64,000 bases of DNA from JBBRYW01 sp038253945 (GTDB lineage: Bacteria; Actinomycetota; Thermoleophilia; Gaiellales; Gaiellaceae). The notes beneath the pieces were generated by a model, which saw only the letters and a list, made by a program, of their open reading frames with translations, made no database searches and had not been told where the DNA came from. The DNA lies in assembly GCA_038253945.1 (NCBI GenBank), contig JBBSGR010000001.1:1-64000 (forward strand). Reading direction: 5' to 3'. Below are positions 17,327-24,793 of this stretch, piece by piece. The translations under genes were made by a program, and so were the position numbers. Within the stretch, counting starts at the first letter, position 1, and the number at the start of each line of letters is the position of its first letter.

Positions 17327-18675
17327 TGGAGGTTCGTGAGATCACGAGGACGGTGGACGAGGCGGGCATCCGCCTCGTCCGCTTTCTCTGGTGCGGCAAC
17401 GACGGCACGGTGCGGGCGAAGGCCTCGGCCGTCCACGGGCTCGAGTTGCGCATCCAGAGCGGCATCGGTCTGACCGTCGCCATGCAGGCGATGAATTCGC
17501 TCGACCAACTGCAGCCGGTCGAGGGGATGGGACCGGTCGGCGAGATCCGGCTCGTTCCCGACCCGGCGAGCTTCCGCGTCCTCCCGTACGCACCCCGTAC
17601 GGCTGGCATGGTGGTCGACCAGCTCACGCCGGCCGGTGAGCCGGCGCCGCAGGATCAGCGCTCGTTCCTGAAGCGGATGGTCGCGCGGCTCGCAGGCCGC
17701 GGCTCGCGGCTCGAGGTCGCGTTCGAGAACGAGTTCTCGCTGGCGAGCCGGGTCGACGGCCGCTTCGAGCCCGTCGACTCGAGCCTCTGCTTCTCGACGA
17801 TCGGCATGACCGCGTCGCAGGGGTATGTCGACGCGCTCGTCGAAGCGCTCGAGCGGCAGCGCATTCGCCTCGAGCAGTACTACGCGGAGCTCGGACACGG
17901 CCAGCAGGAGATCTCGACAGCTCACGCGCCCGCGCTCGACGCCGCTGACGGGCAGATCTTCGTGCGCGAGACGATCCGCGGCGTGGCCGCCCAGCACGGC
18001 CTCGTCGCCTCCCTCGCGCCCAAGCCGTGGCCGGAGGGGGCGGGCAACGGCTGTCACATCCACTTCTCGCTCTGGGATGTCGGCGGCGGCCGGAACCGGT
18101 TCCACGACGCGTCCGCTCCCGACGGACTCTCGCAGGAGGCGCGCTCGTTCATCGCGGGCGTGCTCGAGCACCTGCCCGGTCTCTGCGGGCTGACAGCGCC
18201 GAGCTTCAACTCGTACCACCGGATCGTGCCGCAGTACTGGGCCGGTGCATACACCTGCTGGGGCCACGACAACAGAGAGGCGCCCGTCCGCGTTCCGTCG
18301 CTCTTCGCCGGCATGGAGGAGGCTTCCACCAACGCCGAGCTCAAGGCGGCCGACGCGACCTCCAACCCGTACCTCGCGGTCGGCGGCCTGATCGCCGCAG
18401 GTCTCGACGGGATCGAGCGCGGGATCGAGCCGCCAGAGCCGGTCGAGGTCGACCCGGCGACGATCCCGGAGGATGAGCGGGCCGCCCGTGACATCGTCCG
18501 CCTGCCCGCGACGCAGGAGGAGGCGCTCGACGCGCTCGAGCGCGACGGCGTGCTCATGGACGCCCTCGGGCCCGTGCTCGCCCGGTCGTACCTCGCCGTT
18601 CGCCGTTCCGAGTGGGCCGCGTACTCCTCGGCCGACCCGGAGTTCGAGCAGCAGGGTCACTTCCTCAAGTACTAG
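17326..18675 (+). CDS. Glutamine synthetase-like gamma-glutamyl-amine ligase
   Basis: 449 residues of the GS-I fold but divergent from true GlnA: AFENEFSL replaces the usual GxExEF motif, followed by NGCHIHFSLW and SFNSYHRIVPQYWAGAY...NREAPVR, the ATP/glutamate region. It resembles the C-terminal half of FluG and gamma-glutamylpolyamine or gamma-glutamylanilide synthetases. A true glnA is present at 23309-24673, so this paralogue probably ligates glutamate to an amine. ATG 17326 overlaps the permease stop. The following amidohydrolase starts inside its stop codon (TAGTG). Confidence 0.88.
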   Translation: MEVREITRTVDEAGIRLVRFLWCGNDGTVRAKASAVHGLELRIQSGIGLTVAMQAMNSLDQLQPVEGMGPVGEIRLVPDPASFRVLPYAPRTAGMVVDQLTPAGEPAPQDQRSFLKRMVARLAGRGSRLEVAFENEFSLASRVDGRFEPVDSSLCFSTIGMTASQGYVDALVEALERQRIRLEQYYAELGHGQQEISTAHAPALDAADGQIFVRETIRGVAAQHGLVASLAPKPWPEGAGNGCHIHFSLWDVGGGRNRFHDASAPDGLSQEARSFIAGVLEHLPGLCGLTAPSFNSYHRIVPQYWAGAYTCWGHDNREAPVRVPSLFAGMEEASTNAELKAADATSNPYLAVGGLIAAGLDGIERGIEPPEPVEVDPATIPEDERAARDIVRLPATQEEALDALERDGVLMDALGPVLARSYLAVRRSEWAAYSSADPEFEQQGHFLKY

Positions 18676-19808
18676 TGCCCCGGGACGCTGGCCTCCTCCG
18701 AACCCTCGAAGCGGTCGGCCTCGTCGACCACCACGCGCACGGGATCCTCGGCGAGCCGCCGGCGACGCTGGACGAGTTTCGCGGCCTCTTCTCCGAGAGC
18801 CCCGACCCGCGCCAGTGGCCTCACGTCGCGAACGCGGCGACCTACCGGCGGGCGATTCGCGAGCTGGCCGGCCAGCTCGGCTGCGAGGGGACGGAGAGGG
18901 CCGTGTACGAGCGGCGGCTCGCGACTGCGCCCGACGACTACGCGGCCGGCCTGCTCGGCGCGACGGGGACGGACCTGCTGCTCGTGGACGACGGCTACCC
19001 GCCGCCGGAGCAAGGGCTCGACTGGCGGCGCATGGGTGAGCTCGCCGGTTGCCGCTCGCTTCCCGTGATGCGAATCGAGCGGGTGGCCGAGGAGGCGCTG
19101 GCCGGCTCGTTCGGCGAGCTCCGCGCGTGTGTGCGCGAGACCGTGGGCACCGCGCGCGAGCACGGCTTCGCGGCGCTGAAGACAATCGCTGCCTACCGCA
19201 CCGGGCTCGACATCGGCCCGCCGGACCCGGTCGCCGCGGAGGAGGCGTTCGAGACAGCCGCCCGCGGAGGGCGGCTCGAGGCGAAGCCGCTGCTCGAGCT
19301 GGCCCTCTGGGACGCACTCGAGGCGAACGAGCGAGATCCCTTGCCGGTTCAGATCCACGCGGGCTTCGGCGACTCCGACCTCTTCCTGCCGCGCGTCCAG
19401 CCCGGCTACTTGAAGCCTGTCGTCGAGCGGTTTCGCGAGACGCCGTTCGTCCTGCTTCACTGCTACCCGTACGTTCGCGAGGCCGGGTGGCTTGCACATG
19501 TCTACGGCAACGTGTTCTTCGACCTGTCGCTGACGATCCCCCACGTCGCCCGGCCGCGAGCGGCCATCCGGGAGGCGCTCGAGCTGGCGCCGTTCTCGAA
19601 GCTTCTCTATGCGTCGGACGCCGCGCGCGCGCCCGAGCTCTACTTCCTCGCGGCGAGGTGGTGGCGTCAGTCTCTTGCCGCCGTGCTGCCCGAGCTGCTC
19701 GGCGATGGCGACGCGGAGGAAGCCGGGCGCGCGATCCTGCGGGAGAACGCGCTGAGTCTCTACTCGCTGGAAAGTGGGCAGTTGCCGCTCGAGCGAAGGG
19801 AGGCGTGA
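18675..19808 (+). CDS. Amidohydrolase (FluG N-terminal-like)
   Basis: 377 residues with a TIM-barrel amidohydrolase pattern: metal motif VDHHAHG near residue 16, QIHAGFGDSDLF near 224, LLHCYPYVREAGWLAHVYGNVFFDLS near 260 and YASDAAR near 309. This matches the amidohydrolase half of fungal FluG and nodulin-6-like proteins, whose other half is a glutamine synthetase. Here the two halves are adjacent genes in reverse order, joined by TAGTG (GTG 18675). It may hydrolyse the gamma-glutamyl product or a downstream amide. Confidence 0.86.
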   Translation: MPRDAGLLRTLEAVGLVDHHAHGILGEPPATLDEFRGLFSESPDPRQWPHVANAATYRRAIRELAGQLGCEGTERAVYERRLATAPDDYAAGLLGATGTDLLLVDDGYPPPEQGLDWRRMGELAGCRSLPVMRIERVAEEALAGSFGELRACVRETVGTAREHGFAALKTIAAYRTGLDIGPPDPVAAEEAFETAARGGRLEAKPLLELALWDALEANERDPLPVQIHAGFGDSDLFLPRVQPGYLKPVVERFRETPFVLLHCYPYVREAGWLAHVYGNVFFDLSLTIPHVARPRAAIREALELAPFSKLLYASDAARAPELYFLAARWWRQSLAAVLPELLGDGDAEEAGRAILRENALSLYSLESGQLPLERREA

Positions 19809-19954
19809 GTGCCTCGAAAGTACCCGCCGGTGACCACGGGCCGCGCCCACTGGGGAGCATCCGGAATGCGCCCTTGGCCTCCCGCGACGACAAAACCGCT
19901 TGGACCGCCGCCGCGTAGGCACCTCTTAAGGACGTCAAAGAGAAGGAGGGCGAA

Positions 19955-20191
19955 ATGAAGCGATTCGCCGCCGTGTTGTCCTGCGCGCTCGCTTTGGGCG
20001 TGGTCGGGCCGAGCCTCGCGGCTTCGAACCCGAGCGGAACGGGACCGCCGAGTCAGTCCTGCGAGGAGCAGCCGGCGGGCCCGCCAGGGTTCGAGACCGC
20101 GGGCTTTATGAACGCGCAGAGCCACTACAACCCTGGCTCACAGTACGACGTGGCCTGCTTCCAGGTGTCGCAGCCGCACCACGGCCGCTGA
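19955..20191 (+). CDS. Small secreted protein of unknown function
   Basis: 78 residues. ATG 19955 has a strong Shine-Dalgarno AGAAGGAGGG. Residues 1-23 form a signal peptide (MKRFAAVLSCALALGVVGPS, then LAA). The mature part is Pro/Gly/Gln-rich with two cysteines (CEEQPAGPPGFETAGF and YDVACFQVS), which could form a disulphide. Similar tiny exported proteins occur in several actinobacteria and are sometimes mislabelled; no function can be assigned. It is a single-gene unit followed by a hairpin. Confidence 0.72.
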   Translation: MKRFAAVLSCALALGVVGPSLAASNPSGTGPPSQSCEEQPAGPPGFETAGFMNAQSHYNPGSQYDVACFQVSQPHHGR

Positions 20192-20617
20192 GCGGCCGCT
20201 GCGAGAGCTCGGCGATCGCGGCACGGCGAACGCCGGCCGCGGTCTCGAGCTCGGTGTCTGTAGGGGCGAGTCGGGCCTCTCGCCCCGTCGAGCCGTGACA
20301 AGCAGACTTCTGCAGCCTGAGTGCGGGCGGTCACTGAAGGGCAGAGCCGAAATTGCCGGGTTCGCCCAAACTCACACGGCCGGAGGAGCCGCGCCGCGCG
20401 ATCGTCGCCTCGGCCGAGACGCAGCGGCTGCACCGGCTGCTTCAGGGTCACAACCGAGGGCACGTCCTCCACCTCGCTCCAGGGGATTGCGCACTGTGCT
20501 GCCGGAGCGCCTGTGTGAGCGCACACCTGATTTACGCGCCCAGAGCTGCCGAAACCCGGCTGCCCGCTGCTCATGAAGCAGGGCGCGGTACTGCGACCGC
20601 AGTGCGGCGGTGGATCG
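20192..20617. other. Intergenic stretch, no firm gene
   Basis: Contains the hairpin at 20263-20286. A plus-strand frame from TTG 20353 (EEPRRAIVASAETQRL, then HRLLQGHNRGHV) shows G/C-ending codons over about 45 codons and might be a small gene or an old fragment, but it lacks a clear Shine-Dalgarno, runs antisense into the clpS-like gene and resembles nothing I know. I do not call it. Confidence 0.4.
20263..20286 (+). terminator. GC-rich 8-bp hairpin after the small secreted gene
   Basis: GGGGCGAG at 20263-20270 pairs with CTCGCCCC at 20279-20286, loop of eight bases. No T-run follows; probable terminator or 3' stabilising hairpin. Confidence 0.45.
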
Positions 20618-20911
20618 TCAGTGCTCGAGCGGCGCCATCGTCAGGCCGTGGCCCCGCAGCTGGCCCCAGTAGAGCTCAGCGGCCTCGCGGTGCCCCGACC
20701 ACACGACTGCCCGGCCTGTCTCGTGGATCGTGTCCGCCAGTTTGAGACCGCGCTCGAACGAGATTCCCGGCAGGACGCTCGCGAGCGCGAAGGCGACCCC
20801 CTGGAAGGTGTTGTGGTTGTCGTTCAGGACGGTGACGCGCCAGGCATCGCCGGGAGCGCTCCCGGGGACCGTCGGCCTCGGCTTCCGAGTGGGCGTGGAC
20901 GTTGCGCCGAT
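20618..20911 (-). CDS. clpS: ClpS-like adaptor for Clp protease, no canonical start codon
   Basis: 97 residues from the proposed start. The ClpS core is clear: WRVTVLNDNHNTF near residue 25, LADTIHETGRAVVWSG near 53 and a tail ending GLTMAPLEH. ClpS delivers N-degron substrates to ClpAP/ClpCP. Reading upstream in frame, no ATG, GTG or TTG occurs before the TGA near 20985. ATC at 20911 is preceded, seven bases away, by TATCTT (20924-20919), the leaderless promoter layout used elsewhere in this window. I place the start there tentatively. A point mutation of the start codon or a sequence error is the alternative. The neighbouring regulator gene ends about 60 bases upstream. Confidence 0.7.
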   Translation of the reverse strand: MGATSTPTRKPRPTVPGSAPGDAWRVTVLNDNHNTFQGVAFALASVLPGISFERGLKLADTIHETGRAVVWSGHREAAELYWGQLRGHGLTMAPLEH

Positions 20912-20918
20912 GCGCTCA

Positions 20919-20924
20919 AAGATA
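20919..20924 (-). promoter_or_regulatory. -10 (TATCTT) before the clpS-like gene
   Basis: Seven bases separate this hexamer from ATC 20911, the only candidate start in the right place. Confidence 0.4.
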
Positions 20925-20972
20925 GCCCGGCGAGCCCGGCAGCACGAGACCGCCCCGGTCCCGGGTCTTCCC

Positions 20973-21617
20973 TCACTCCCGGCTCAGGGTCGCGACGACC
21001 GCCTCGGCAACGACGCGGAGCGGCCTGCCGGACACCTGGCTCGCCCGCCGGAGCCGCTCGAAGGCCTGCTGCTCGGTGAGGCGCTCCTTCTCCATCAGGA
21101 GGCCCTTCGCACGCTCGATCGCCTTCCGGGCCGCGAGCGCGTCGGCGAGCGAATCGGCCTCCCGGCGCAGAGCGGAGAGCTCCTCGTGCCGCGCCGTCGC
21201 CGTCTGAATCGCAGGAAGGAGATCGCCCTCACGGAACGGCTTGACGAGATACCCGTAGACGCCCGCCTCGACTGCCCGCGACACGAGCTCCTCCTGGCCG
21301 TAGGCGGTCAGCATCACGATCGGGATCGGCCGCTCGTCCAGGATGCGGCGTGCGGCCTCGATTCCGTCGAGCCGCGGCATCTTGACGTCGAGCACCGCGA
21401 CGTCGGGTTGCTCGGAGCGGGCGAGCTCGACGGCTTCCAGCCCGTCGCGCGCCTCGGCGCACACCTGGAGCCCGGCCCGCTCGAGCAGGTCGCGCAGGTC
21501 GAGACGGATGATCGTCTCGTCCTCGGCGATCAGCACCCGCAGGGCCACGTGAGGAGGGTATAGCTGGCTCAGGTGCGGGGTTGCCGCTCGGGTCGGCGCG
21601 GAGGGCTGCTGGGTCAT
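20973..21617 (-). CDS. Response regulator with ANTAR RNA-binding output domain (PdtaR-like)
   Basis: 214 residues. The receiver domain has the acidic pair in LIAEDE, the phosphoacceptor Asp in VAVLDVKMP near residue 76 and KPF near 126. The C-terminal ANTAR domain includes ARKAIERAKGLLMEKERLTEQQAFERL. ANTAR proteins act as transcription antiterminators by binding paired RNA hexaloop hairpins when phosphorylated. ATG 21617 has a strong AAGGAGGT, so the N-terminal extension is real. It follows the GAF-HisKA_2 kinase by 19 bases, matching the PdtaS/PdtaR pair. Confidence 0.9.
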   Translation of the reverse strand: MTQQPSAPTRAATPHLSQLYPPHVALRVLIAEDETIIRLDLRDLLERAGLQVCAEARDGLEAVELARSEQPDVAVLDVKMPRLDGIEAARRILDERPIPIVMLTAYGQEELVSRAVEAGVYGYLVKPFREGDLLPAIQTATARHEELSALRREADSLADALAARKAIERAKGLLMEKERLTEQQAFERLRRASQVSGRPLRVVAEAVVATLSRE

Positions 21618-21636
21618 CTGACCTCCTTCATGCCGA

Positions 21637-23040
21637 TCAGGCGGGAAACACGACCTCTGCGCGCAGGCCGCCGTTGCTCCGAAGCGCCAGCGTGCCGCGT
21701 AACTCGTCCCGGACGAGCGCGCGAACGATCGAGAGGCCGGTTCCCGAGCCGTGCTCGGTCATGCCCGCGCCGTCGTCGGCGATCGTGAGCACGACCTCCC
21801 CGTTGCGCCGCGCGAGCTCGACGCGCACCGACGAGCCACCGTGCTCGAGCGCGTTCTGAAAGAGCTCGCTGAAGACGAGGGCAAGCGCGGTAGCACGGTC
21901 ACCCGTGAGCGAGATCTTCTCGAGCTCCGCGTCGACTCGCTTGCCGCCCGCGAGGCTCTGGACGAGGTTTGCGCGCAGCCGCTCCAGCAGCTCGTCGAGC
22001 TCGACGTCCTCGTCCCGCCGCTCCGTCAACTCCTCGTGCACGGCAGCGATCGCCAGAATGCGGTTGACCGAGTCCTCGAGCGCCTTTCGTGGGTCACCGC
22101 CGGAGTCGCGCGCCTGCAGGCGAAGCAGCGATGCGACGGTCTGCAGGTTGTTCTTCACCCTGTGGTGGATCTCTTGAGCCAGGACGCCGCGCATGACCGC
22201 GCGGCCGTGCTCGAGCGCGACCGCCGCGTGATGAGCGATCGAGCCGAGCAGCGCGCGCTCGTCGTCGGTGAACGGTGTGTCCCGGTCGCACACGAGCTCG
22301 CCGATCTGCCGTCGCTTCCACCGAAGCGGGGTACGAACGGCGAACGCCCCCGGCCGGCCCTCGGGCCATGCGATGTTGCCGTCCTCGAGCACCAGTGCGG
22401 CTCCTGTCGCGTCGACTGCCTGCAGCGTGGTCTCGACGATCGCGGCAAGCGATTCCTCGAGGTAGAGCGACTCGGAGACCGCCTCCGAGATACGCGCGAG
22501 CGCCTCCAGCTCGCCGACCCGCCGCTGGGCCTCCGCGTACAGCTTCGCGTGCTCGATCGTCTGCGCCACCTGCGCCGCGATCGCGAGCAGGAGCTCGATC
22601 TCGGCATCCGTGAATGCCCGTGGCCGGCGGGTCCTGATGTTCAGAGCTCCGGCGAGCTTCTCCCTCGCCAGGATCGGAACGGCGAGAATCGATTCGTACT
22701 CGTCCTCGGGCAGGTTCGGAAACGCCTGGTACCGCGGATCGAGGTGGGCCTTGCCCGGCAGCATGATCGGCGCCCGCTCAGCCGCTGCCGATCCGGTGAT
22801 GCCCTGGCCAGGCCGCATGCGCGGCCGACTCGTCATCGCTTCGACTCGGGTGCCGTGGGTCGCACGCAGAATCAGCTCGTCGGCACGCTCGTCGTAGAGG
22901 TAGACGAAGCAGGCGTCGGCCTCGAGCGCCTCCGCCACCTTGCGCGCGACGAGGTCGAGGACCTCCTCGAGATCGAGCGTCGAGTTGACGGCGGCGATCG
23001 TCTCGGTCAGGAGACGCAGATGCCGTTCAGGGGCCTCCAC
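21637..23040 (-). CDS. GAF-domain sensor histidine kinase (HisKA_2/PdtaS-type)
   Basis: 467 residues, soluble. An N-terminal GAF domain (about 20-165), a second GAF/PAS-like region (about 180-275), then the HisKA_2 phosphoacceptor motif EIHHRVKNNLQTVASLLRLQAR near residue 290 and an HATPase with ELFQNALEHG, DDGAGM and GTGLSIV. It should phosphorylate the ANTAR regulator encoded next. GTG 23040 has TACACT six bases upstream (23052-23047) and no Shine-Dalgarno: leaderless. The signal sensed is unknown. Confidence 0.9.
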   Translation of the reverse strand: MEAPERHLRLLTETIAAVNSTLDLEEVLDLVARKVAEALEADACFVYLYDERADELILRATHGTRVEAMTSRPRMRPGQGITGSAAAERAPIMLPGKAHLDPRYQAFPNLPEDEYESILAVPILAREKLAGALNIRTRRPRAFTDAEIELLLAIAAQVAQTIEHAKLYAEAQRRVGELEALARISEAVSESLYLEESLAAIVETTLQAVDATGAALVLEDGNIAWPEGRPGAFAVRTPLRWKRRQIGELVCDRDTPFTDDERALLGSIAHHAAVALEHGRAVMRGVLAQEIHHRVKNNLQTVASLLRLQARDSGGDPRKALEDSVNRILAIAAVHEELTERRDEDVELDELLERLRANLVQSLAGGKRVDAELEKISLTGDRATALALVFSELFQNALEHGGSSVRVELARRNGEVVLTIADDGAGMTEHGSGTGLSIVRALVRDELRGTLALRSNGGLRAEVVFPA

Positions 23041-23046
23041 GAAGAA

Positions 23047-23052
23047 AGTGTA
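23047..23052 (-). promoter_or_regulatory. Leaderless -10 (TACACT) of the histidine kinase gene
   Basis: Ends six bases before GTG 23040. Confidence 0.45.
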
Positions 23053-23273
23053 GGCGGCCGCGGGTCGGGATCGGCTTCCTCACGGCCGAGCCCGGGGGCC
23101 GCTCTTCTCGTCATCGCCACGCTGCTCGCCTAGCTCGGAGTTCGCCGCTCGAGGCGTCAAGGCGACGGGGGAATGCTGGCGCGAGCGGCCGGGCTGCTCT
23201 CTGCCGTGCTCGTCGTGCGCCTACGTGGTCGCGCCGTGGGCGATGACGGCGAAGCCCGCATAGCGAGCCGAGA

Positions 23274-23297
23274 GGGCGGCCGGATCCCCGACCGCCC
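23274..23297 (-). terminator. 10-bp GC hairpin after glnA
   Basis: 23297-23288 pairs with 23283-23274 (one G-U pair), loop of four. It lies eleven bases after the glnA stop. No T-run follows; probable terminator or mRNA end protector. Confidence 0.5.
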
Positions 23298-23308
23298 TTC
23301 CCGATTCC

Positions 23309-24673
23309 CTAGAGAACCGCGAGGTAGCGGTCCATCTCCCACTGCGAGAGCTGGACGCGATAGTCGTCCCACTCCTCGCGCTTGATCGCGACGTAGCGGT
23401 CGAAGATGTGCGGCCCGAGCGCCTTCCGCGCCAGGTCGGACTGCGCCAGCTCGTCGATCGCCTCGCCGAGCGTCTCGGGGAGGGACACGATCCCGCGCTC
23501 GCGCCGCTGCTCGGGTGTCAAGTGATAGAGGTTCGTCTCCATCGGGTCCGGCAGCTCGTAGCCCTGCTCGATCCCCTCCAGGCCGGCCTGCAGCAGGCAA
23601 GCGAACGTGAGGTAGGGGTTGCAGGCCGGATCTGGACAGCGGATCTCCGCCCGGGTCGCACCTTCGGAGCCGGGCTTGTAGAGCGGAATCCGGATCAGGG
23701 CGGAGCGGTTGCGCTGCGACCAGGCGACGTAGACCGGCGCCTCGTAGCCCGGCACGAGCCGCTTGTAGGAATTGACCCACTGTGCGAATACGGCCGCGAT
23801 CTCGCGAGCGTGGTGAAGCTGCCCCGCGATGAAGGCCTTACCGACGTCCGAGAGGTGCCACTTGTCCTCGAGATCGAAGAACGCGTTGTTGCCGTCCGTG
23901 AACAGCGACTGGTGCGTGTGCATGCCCGAGCCGTTCTCGCCGAACATCGGCTTCGGCATGAAGGTCGCGTGGAAGCCGGCCTTCTTCGCGATCTCCTTGA
24001 CGATCAGCCGGTAGGTCATCGTGTGGTCTGCCATCGAGAGCGCGTCCGCGAAGCGCATGTCGATCTCGTGCTGCGAGGGCCCGACCTCGTGATGGACGTA
24101 CTCGATCGGGATCCCCATCGACTCGAGCGCGCCAACCGTGTCCTGCCGCAGCTCGGAGGCGGCGTCCAGGGTCGTCATCGCGAAGTAGCCGCCCTCGTCG
24201 AGGGTCTCTGTGCCCTTGTCGTCGCGGAACAGGAAGTACTCGAGCTCCGGGCCGACGTTGAAGGTCTCGAAGCCCATCGTGCGCATGCGCTCCAGCGCGC
24301 GGCGGAGCACGTAGCGGGGATCACCCTCGTAGGGCTGTCCGTCCGGGGTGACGACGTCGCAGATCATGCGGGCGACCTTCGTCTCCCCCTCCTTCCACGG
24401 CATCAGCTGAAACGTGCCCGGGTCGGGGATCGCGACCATGTCCGACTCCTCGATCGCGTTGAAGCCCGTGATCGACGAGCCGTCGAATCCCATCCCGTCG
24501 TCGAGCGCATCGCCCAGCTCGCTCGGGGTCACGGCAAAGCTCTTGAGATGCCCCTCGAGGTCCGTGAACCACAGCAGGACGAACTGCACGCCCTCCTGCT
24601 CGACCCGCCCGAGTACGTTCTTGCGGGCCTCTTCACTGGATGTCGCGCGGTTACCGATCTCCACCTGCGTCAT
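23309..24673 (-). CDS. glnA: Glutamine synthetase type I
   Basis: 454 residues, GS-I. It makes glutamine from glutamate, ammonia and ATP. Motifs: GFDGSSITGF near residue 60, NVGPELEYFLF near 131, NGSGMHTHQSLF near 255 and the ATP/glutamate segment AWSQRNRSALIRIPLYKP near 320. The frame opens slightly upstream, but ATG 24673 has the Shine-Dalgarno AGGGAGGGAGGA directly before it and is chosen. The leader contains an intrinsic-terminator-like hairpin only about 23 bases upstream of the start, so transcription into glnA may be conditional. Confidence 0.95.
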   Translation of the reverse strand: MTQVEIGNRATSSEEARKNVLGRVEQEGVQFVLLWFTDLEGHLKSFAVTPSELGDALDDGMGFDGSSITGFNAIEESDMVAIPDPGTFQLMPWKEGETKVARMICDVVTPDGQPYEGDPRYVLRRALERMRTMGFETFNVGPELEYFLFRDDKGTETLDEGGYFAMTTLDAASELRQDTVGALESMGIPIEYVHHEVGPSQHEIDMRFADALSMADHTMTYRLIVKEIAKKAGFHATFMPKPMFGENGSGMHTHQSLFTDGNNAFFDLEDKWHLSDVGKAFIAGQLHHAREIAAVFAQWVNSYKRLVPGYEAPVYVAWSQRNRSALIRIPLYKPGSEGATRAEIRCPDPACNPYLTFACLLQAGLEGIEQGYELPDPMETNLYHLTPEQRRERGIVSLPETLGEAIDELAQSDLARKALGPHIFDRYVAIKREEWDDYRVQLSQWEMDRYLAVL

Positions 24674-24695
24674 GTCCTCCCTCCCTTTGAAACGC

Positions 24696-24728
24696 AAAAA
24701 ACCCCAGGCGCTCTACCAGCGCCTGAGG
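24696..24728 (-). terminator. Strong intrinsic terminator in the glnA leader (possible attenuator)
   Basis: On the minus strand 24728-24718 pairs with 24712-24702 (11 bp, one U-G pair, loop GGTAG), followed by TTTTTT at 24701-24696. It is the cleanest rho-independent signal in the window. Only about 22 bases separate the T-run from the glnA ATG, leaving no room for a promoter, so glnA transcripts must pass through it. Confidence 0.75.
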
Positions 24729-24750
24729 CCTCGTCGCCTCCGACGCGGGC

Positions 24751-24756
24751 AGCCTA
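24751..24756 (-). promoter_or_regulatory. Candidate glnA -10 (TAGGCT)
   Basis: Lies between the MFS stop and the terminator hairpin. It would give a leader of about 70 bases containing the hairpin. No clear -35. Confidence 0.3.
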
Positions 24757-24760
24757 CCAT

Positions 24761-24781
24761 GCCCGGCTGATGGAGCCGGGC
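24761..24781 (-). terminator. 8-bp hairpin after the MFS gene
   Basis: GCCCGGCT at 24761-24768 pairs with AGCCGGGC at 24774-24781, loop of five. It lies 13 bases beyond the MFS stop and has no T-run. Confidence 0.4.
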
Positions 24782-24793
24782 GAGTGGGCCGGG

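Noticed and set aside
20353..20745. Plus-strand frame from TTG 20353 as a gene
   Set aside because: The first 45 codons have coding-like composition, but there is no convincing start signal, no family match, and the second half is antisense to the clpS-like gene.
24711..24760. Arg-rich leader peptide MVGCPRRRRRGLRRW upstream of glnA
   Set aside because: The frame ends in the terminator loop, which is suggestive, but it has no Shine-Dalgarno, overlaps the candidate -10, and Arg-rich short frames are common by chance in such GC-rich DNA.
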